DNA from: Icerya purchasi | Lineage: Eukaryota; Arthropoda; Insecta; Hemiptera; Monophlebidae | DNA: 64,000 bases | Direction: 5' to 3' | Assembly (NCBI GenBank): GCA_039619475.1 | Contig: CM077115.1 | Span: forward strand, 553,062,826 to 553,126,825 | Part shown: positions 58,900 through 64,000 of the stretch, in pieces | Position numbering within the stretch: position 1 is the first letter of the stretch | Layout: each line of letters starts with the position of its first letter | Made by a program: the position numbers and the translations under genes | Notes under the pieces: model-generated | The model's input: only the letters and a program-made list of their open reading frames with translations | What the model was told of the DNA's origin: nothing | Database searches by the model: none

Positions 58900-61022
58900 A
58901 TATGTTCTACATTTTATTTCAGTTCCGCATAGAGTGAATTAAATCACCTCAAAAAAAGAGTAGAAGTATTAGAGTACTAACAATAAGACGAAGATTTTAA
59001 GAATAAGCTAAAAACGATATCATTCAAAAATATGAAAATGTGCTAACACAAATTTTTACACCTGGCAAAATAAAAAAAAATTAATGAAGATAAAGAAAAT
59101 CGATTTTGTTGGTTATCAAAGAATATCTCTTCTGCTGTTTCACTAACGAGTGTCCAAAGGTATACAGATACTTGAAAGCAAACAAATTTACCTTACTAGC
59201 TGATTCAATTCTTAAAAAAGGGATTTCAAAATTGAACATAAATTAAGGAATTCTGAAAAATATGATATTTCTAATGAAAAAAAAAAAAACTCCCGTATTG
59301 CAAAACAATATACATTATATCGTTCGATGAAATATTTTTGTCTAATGAATTGATATAGATAAAAAAGATGAGCAAATTCTAGGACCCCATAAGTCATGCC
59401 AAACTGTTATGGTACGAGTATTATTGCCAAACTAGAAGCGGCCGCTGTATTACTGCTTTAATCAAACAATTATTAAAGACATATTGAAAAGAATAATTTC
59501 AGAATTGTTTTGTGCAAATTATATGATAGTAGCAATTACTAGTGGCATAGATATAAATATATTAATTTGTAATTACAAATTAAAATATGTTATAACAAAC
59601 AATACTATTTCAGTCATCCTTGCGATGGATTTCTGAAGATTTTTGTTTATGTAGATATTCCGCATCTGATAAAGCTAGCTAATGGTTTTATTCAGGGTCG
59701 TATCTGGGGGGGGGGGGTTAGGATTCAAACCCCTCCGGAAATGTCTGCGAAATAATGACCGTTTGGATTAAATGGACTTCAATTCAAAATAAATTTCTTT
59801 TCAATTTTTGAAAAAAGAAAAGGTAATTGAAATTTTCATAAATTCTATAGAAACGACTATTTTTTACTTGTTGTTTGGCTATCTAATCAGAGAACACAGG
59901 TTCGAGGCTTGTTTCGCTCCAGATCCGAATCGCTCCCATACCTAATCTGAAATAATTGGGTACCAGAGAAATCTGGGAAACTAATGGTGGATCCCATGAA
60001 AAAGAAGCTGGCCCCAATATTCTCATCAGTTCCATTAGGCTTAGTACATTATGAAAAGCTTAATTTTACAATCCCCGATGCTCTGCTAAAGGTATGGGAC
60101 TCACTTTTTAGCATTCCGTACACATGATATAACGTACGGAATCGTAATAAGATGGTTCAGAAACGACAAAAATATCAAATTAAAATATGTAGTAGCTCAG
60201 CAACGGTTTTAAAATTGGATCGTAAATTACAATTAAAATTTTCTTTTGAATAACATCTATAACTTCAAGTTAACCGAATACCCCGAGCGACAAAAACCGT
60301 CAGGAATATATAATGCGGAATTTAAAACAACCTCAAAGATCAACTTTAAAAAATTCATAACTCATCACCAGATAAACCTTTTAAATGTGAAATTCAAAAT
60401 ATTAAAACGTAGAAACTTTTTCATATAATCAAAAAATTACGGTTAAAAAATAATTGAAATTCCCCCTTTTGCTCCAAAAAACAGCAAAAAAAAGAAAGTT
60501 TACGTAAGTAATAGCCCGAGTAACAAAGTTGAGGAAATCAAAACGTGTCTCAAACGTATGCATAAAGAACCGCTTTATAGGGAAATTATAGCCGAGTGTA
60601 CAATTTATATATTAATCAGGCCCTCGGGATTCCGAAAATTCGAAAGTTTCAAAAAAAATTTTTTTTTCCCGGTCATATCGTTGGAAAAATTGCTATTTGT
60701 CGAGAACGAAAACGTATTTCATTTTCTTAACGAAACCTTTAAAGTTAACGAAAAGTTCAAAAAAGCGCGAAAAATGACGCGCCTCTTCCACTTTGCGGCT
60801 CGAAAAATCAGATTTCTTTATTCTAATTTTGGTATTATGTTAATTATAAATTATGGTTATTTTTAACTTAACATACCGGAATCCTTAGCGCATGAAGCTG
60901 CTTGACTGAACATGTTTTTATTGTAGTCTGTTCAAATATTGCATATGCAATAATTGATTATTTGTGGTTTTAGTGTATTATTTATAAATAAATACATTTT
61001 TAGATTTATAAAAATATTTTTG

Positions 61023-61848
61023 CAGTGCCGGACTAAGCCCGTCAGAAGCCCGGGGCGGCGGCAAATCTGAATGAGGCCCCCAGTTTAAGAAGTTGATGTA
61101 ATTTCACAATCATTTTATTCAGTTCACATTTGTATGTATAAGTGTGTTTATGTTTATTTAGTTCACATTTGTATGTATAAGTGTGTTTATGTTTATTTAG
61201 TTAAAATCTTGCAAGTGAAATTTAAATTCGACTTAAATAAACATACATAGAATATGGATATAGATGAGAAAAATAGAATACGAATCGATCGGCAAAAAAA
61301 AAAAAACAATTAGTAAAAATAAAGTAATAGGTAGTTTTTATTTTCAGTATGTGGCTATTATAGCATATTATTATATGTGTTTTCGTGCCTTCATTTAACT
61401 GAATATCTCAATAACTTCATTTCACTAAATTTCTTTTGAAACTTTTCTTTCAATTGAAAGCACGGACATTACTATATCTATATTATCTATAATGATATAA
61501 GATAACCTTTAGCAAAGGGCCGAGGATAGTAAAAAAGATACGAAGTGCAATACATAAGTGAAACTGGAACGAAAAATGTATAGACATTAGAATAGCAGTA
61601 GTAGTCATTTTATTTTAAAAATTGTAAATTACTAATACATGCTGTATTTATTTATTTGTATTTTATCTGCATGGGATGATATTTGTATGGGACCTCCCAA
61701 CTCCAAACCACCTCTTAGATAGGTACTAAGCATATTTTTAAAGCTTTGTTTAGGATTCGATCAAGGAAATGATGGAGGCGTTTGGAGGCCCCCAGGACCA
61801 GATGCCCGGGGCGGGCCGTCCCTCCCGCCCCTCGTTAGTCCGCCGCAG
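61023..61848. mobile_element. 826-bp hAT-type element nested in the 2.2-kb hAT
   Basis: Termini CAGTGCCGGACTAAGCCCG (61023) and GTTAGTCCGCCGCAG (ending 61848), GC-rich at both ends. TATTTTTG duplicated exactly at 61015-61022 and 61849-61856. The interior is AT-rich and includes a 39-bp tandem duplication at 61121-61198. Confidence 0.92.
61121..61198. repeat. 39-bp tandem duplication
   Basis: AGTTCACATTTGTATGTATA and the following 19 bases occur twice without a gap. Confidence 0.92.
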
Positions 61849-62560
61849 TATTTTTGTAATACCCCTCGAAATTTCAGTCTAGATACGTCCCTGGTTTTAT
61901 CATTGAAAAATAATGATTTTATAACAGAACATGATGTAATAAATACTGATGTTTTTTTCGTTTTACTAAATGTACATCTATGTATGAATTAACTTTTGCC
62001 TTCAAATTAACTCGTCAGCGTTTACAAATCCAAAGATCTATGACAAAGAATGAGACCAGGCGTGCAGATTTTTTCAAATTCAGTAATAAAATGAATAAAA
62101 TATTATGGACGAACTTATCTGATATCTATGAACAGTAACTGAAAAAGAACGCCTAAAGTTACCCAGTTATTTAATGACCGGTTCAATTTACTAAATTCAA
62201 GTGTCATAACATTCAACAACACTCTGAGAAAAACGCATTTGAAATAGATTTAGATAGGCAGTCACTTATATTAAATAATTGGTTGAAATTAATTCTTTTA
62301 AGGGAATTAGCAAACATAGAACCGTTATTCCTTTTCAAAAAGGAATATTGTTAACAAATAATCATTAACAAAAATGTCACGCTGTTTACAAAATAATATG
62401 ACGTTAAATATATTCTCACTTTTTGTCTTAATCAAGATGCACTTGAGAATCTTTTTTTCATATATGTATAGATGAAGAATGGGTAATGCAGACGAACATC
62501 CTTCGTTTCTTAATTTTAAATATCGTTTAAAATGGTTTATTCTGGCCAAGTAGTCGGTAG

Positions 62561-62911
62561 TTATTTATACAGAAAATAAAAATACAAATGATATAAAAGA
62601 AAACTGTCTTTTAACTGTTTCTAGTAATATATATGGTCAGTGGTAAACGAACCGACAGCATTATGTTTAACGTACTCCCTCTACTTTCAGATTTAATGAA
62701 TGAAACAAAATCTGAATACGAAGAGACGATGAACTACTATATAATTCATTTATAAAACTAATTTATGTAGAAGAAACGTAATCTGAAATAACAAGTATAG
62801 AAAAAAAATTAATGAAATGAAATAAAAAATAAATAAAGAATCACTGAAGTATACTGCTGTATATATTATAGCAGCTCGGAAATTCAAAAATATTGGCACT
62901 TTAGAAATTCC
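62561..62911. other. Unassigned AT-rich DNA
   Basis: Short spacer, nothing recognised. Confidence 0.35.
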
Positions 62912-63156
62912 TTATGCACGCTAGTTAGTACACAGCAGACATATACGGGACTGCACTTGTATATATCGATAATCAAACATTTACAATCAGTTCCGAATGT
63001 AGTTTTGCGTGTGTACACATTCGTACTGCATATAACAATTGCTATGAACACTATGCCTACATCTGTACAGCTGAGATGTACGAATAGGTGTAGTCGCCGA
63101 CGCTCAGGAATTAAGTATGGCGCTATAAAGAAGAAGAAGAAGAAGAAGAAGAAGAA
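62912..63156 (+). mobile_element. SINE family 1, 5'-truncated, (GAA)n tail
   Basis: Contains ACACAGCAGACATATACGGG, CAGTTCCGAATGTAGTTTTG, CTGTACAGCTGAGATGTACG and CGCTCAGGAATTAAGTATGG, then ATAAA and about nine GAA units (63129-63156). The tRNA head is missing. Confidence 0.85.
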
Positions 63157-63452
63157 ATTCCTATTGAAAAATTGAAAGAAAAATAATAAGCGTAATTGGC
63201 ACGATTTCAAAACGATCTCTGTTACATTCAAATGAAGAATTGTAAGAAATAACTTGCAAACTGGAATCAGAATTTTATAGATAACACGGGAACTCCCTAT
63301 CAAAAGAGAGAGAAATTTTCCAACATTAGCTGAAAAAATAAAATAACAAGGACGCTTGATAATTTTGTGTCATTTACGGTAATTTCATGTTCTAGCGGAA
63401 CTAGAATTTATGTTCGGTTGCGAAATTTAAACAGACAAATCAGTTTAAAAAA

Positions 63453-64000
63453 TTTTTTTTTTTTTTTATTTTTTCCTCGAGTGTGCGACTAGCCTTGTGG
63501 GCTATCTAGCACTTGGCGTGTGAGTGACGATAATTTGTGAAAACTCCTATCCAGCGATATGAGTTTCATCTGGTATCCGGCTTAATATATTTGAACCCTA
63601 CAGCAAGTCCGTTGGCTTTATCAAGCGTCTGATTTCATTGGAATTATCTAGTAATGCAACGGCCAGGCTATTTGTGTGGCGTCCTAGCTTTCGACCGTAC
63701 ACTGTTTTGTAACGTTTTTGATTTCTTCACTGATTGTACTCATATGCAGATCTGTATGTAATGTACGATTGGTGATGTACCACAACGGAGCATCTGTAAT
63801 TTCTCTCAGGATTTTACTTTAGAAACGTTGCATCTGCGCAATGTTACTCGGCTTAGCACATCCCTAGAGTTGACATCCATATATCCAGATTGGTTTCAAT
63901 ATTTGTTTTTGCATAGTAGCACTTTGTTTTCCAGGGACAGTTCTGATTTCCTTTCTCAAAAGCCACAGTAGGTTTTCCTATATTTCAAGTTCATTTCATT
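63453..64000 (-). mobile_element. LINE reverse-transcriptase C-terminal fragment
   Basis: The minus strand from the window edge reads K-Q-I-L-K-P-I-W-I-Y-G-C-Q-L, then Q-R-F, W-Y-I-T-N and L-H-T-D-L, the post-RT region typical of Jockey-type LINEs. One or two stops and one frameshift. A-tail seen as T15 at 63453-63468. The element continues to the right of the window. Confidence 0.78.

Larger units (their letters stand above)
59693..61893. mobile_element. 2.2-kb hAT-type element with 8-bp TSD
   Basis: Termini CAGGGTCGTATCTGGGGG (59693) and TCTAGATACGTCCCTG (ending 61893) form inverted repeats. Flanks GTTTTATT (59685-59692) and GTTTTATC (61894-61901) are an 8-bp duplication with one mismatch. 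Internal frames at 60246-60428 and 60558-60866 carry no clear transposase motif, so it is probably non-autonomous. It contains the nested element 61023-61848. Confidence 0.85.
58900..62560 (+). pseudogene. P-element-type transposase, frameshifted and split by a hAT element
   Basis: Part 1, 58920-59684: K-K-R-V-E-V-L-E-Y coiled-coil start, W-L-S-K-N-I-S-S-A-V-S-L, I-S-F-D-E-I-F-L-S, G-P-H-K-S-C-Q-T-V-M-V-R, then I-F-V-Y-V-D-I-P-H-L-I-K-L-A. Part 2, 61902-62560: Y-E-L-T-F-A-F-K-L-T, F-Q-K-G-I-L-L-T-N-N and P-S-F-L-N-F-K-Y-R-L-K-W. These blocks, in this order, are those of P-element/THAP9 transposases as I know them. Frameshifts and stops occur throughout. The hAT element 59693-61893 interrupts the frame inside a G-F-I codon run, and its 8-bp duplication explains the repeated bases. 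No THAP DNA-binding domain was found upstream. Confidence 0.85.

Overview
The window is eukaryotic and most likely from an insect or other arthropod with a large, repeat-rich genome. The evidence is AT-rich DNA, GT/AG introns of 1.5 to 15 kb, many degenerate non-LTR retrotransposons (LINEs) of the RNase H-bearing type, tRNA-derived SINEs, hAT, mariner and P-element remnants, and almost no long open frames. I cannot name the species.

The only host genes I can support are two paralogues of trans-1,2-dihydrobenzene-1,2-diol dehydrogenase (DHDH, Gfo/Idh/MocA oxidoreductase fold). They lie head to head about 20 kb apart. The left one is on the minus strand. Its exons 1 and 2 (3369-3168, 1956-1826) are inside the window and the rest runs off the left edge. 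The right one is on the plus strand and is complete: six exons between 23360 and 56061 join in frame to 329 codons, against 334 residues in the human protein. Exons 3 and 5 were recovered by reading the sequence for the family's conserved blocks and matching splice phases. The left copy keeps the family's E-K-P motif. The right copy has an intact frame but lacks the lysine, aspartate and tyrosine expected in the active site, so it looks like a pseudoenzyme or a protein with a changed function.

Layout: 1-760 LINE end; 1062-1563 mariner-type fragment and a perfect palindrome; 1826-3369 left DHDH; 3370-23359 intergenic, filled with LINEs, two hAT elements, a 2.6 kb transposon with 858-bp inverted repeats (13473-16050), SINEs and a TA-flanked MITE; 23360-56061 right DHDH. 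Its introns hold a 0.65 kb palindrome, several LINEs, a nested hAT/LINE pair, fold-back elements with a hammerhead-like core, a deleted mariner and a SINE carrying a hAT MITE. From 56580 to 64000 there is a LINE end, a P-element transposase pseudogene split by a hAT element that itself carries a smaller hAT element, a SINE and a LINE RT fragment.

Several insertions can be ordered from exact target-site duplications, which makes the window a good record of nested transposition. No rRNA, functional tRNA, CRISPR or bacterial-type operon was seen.
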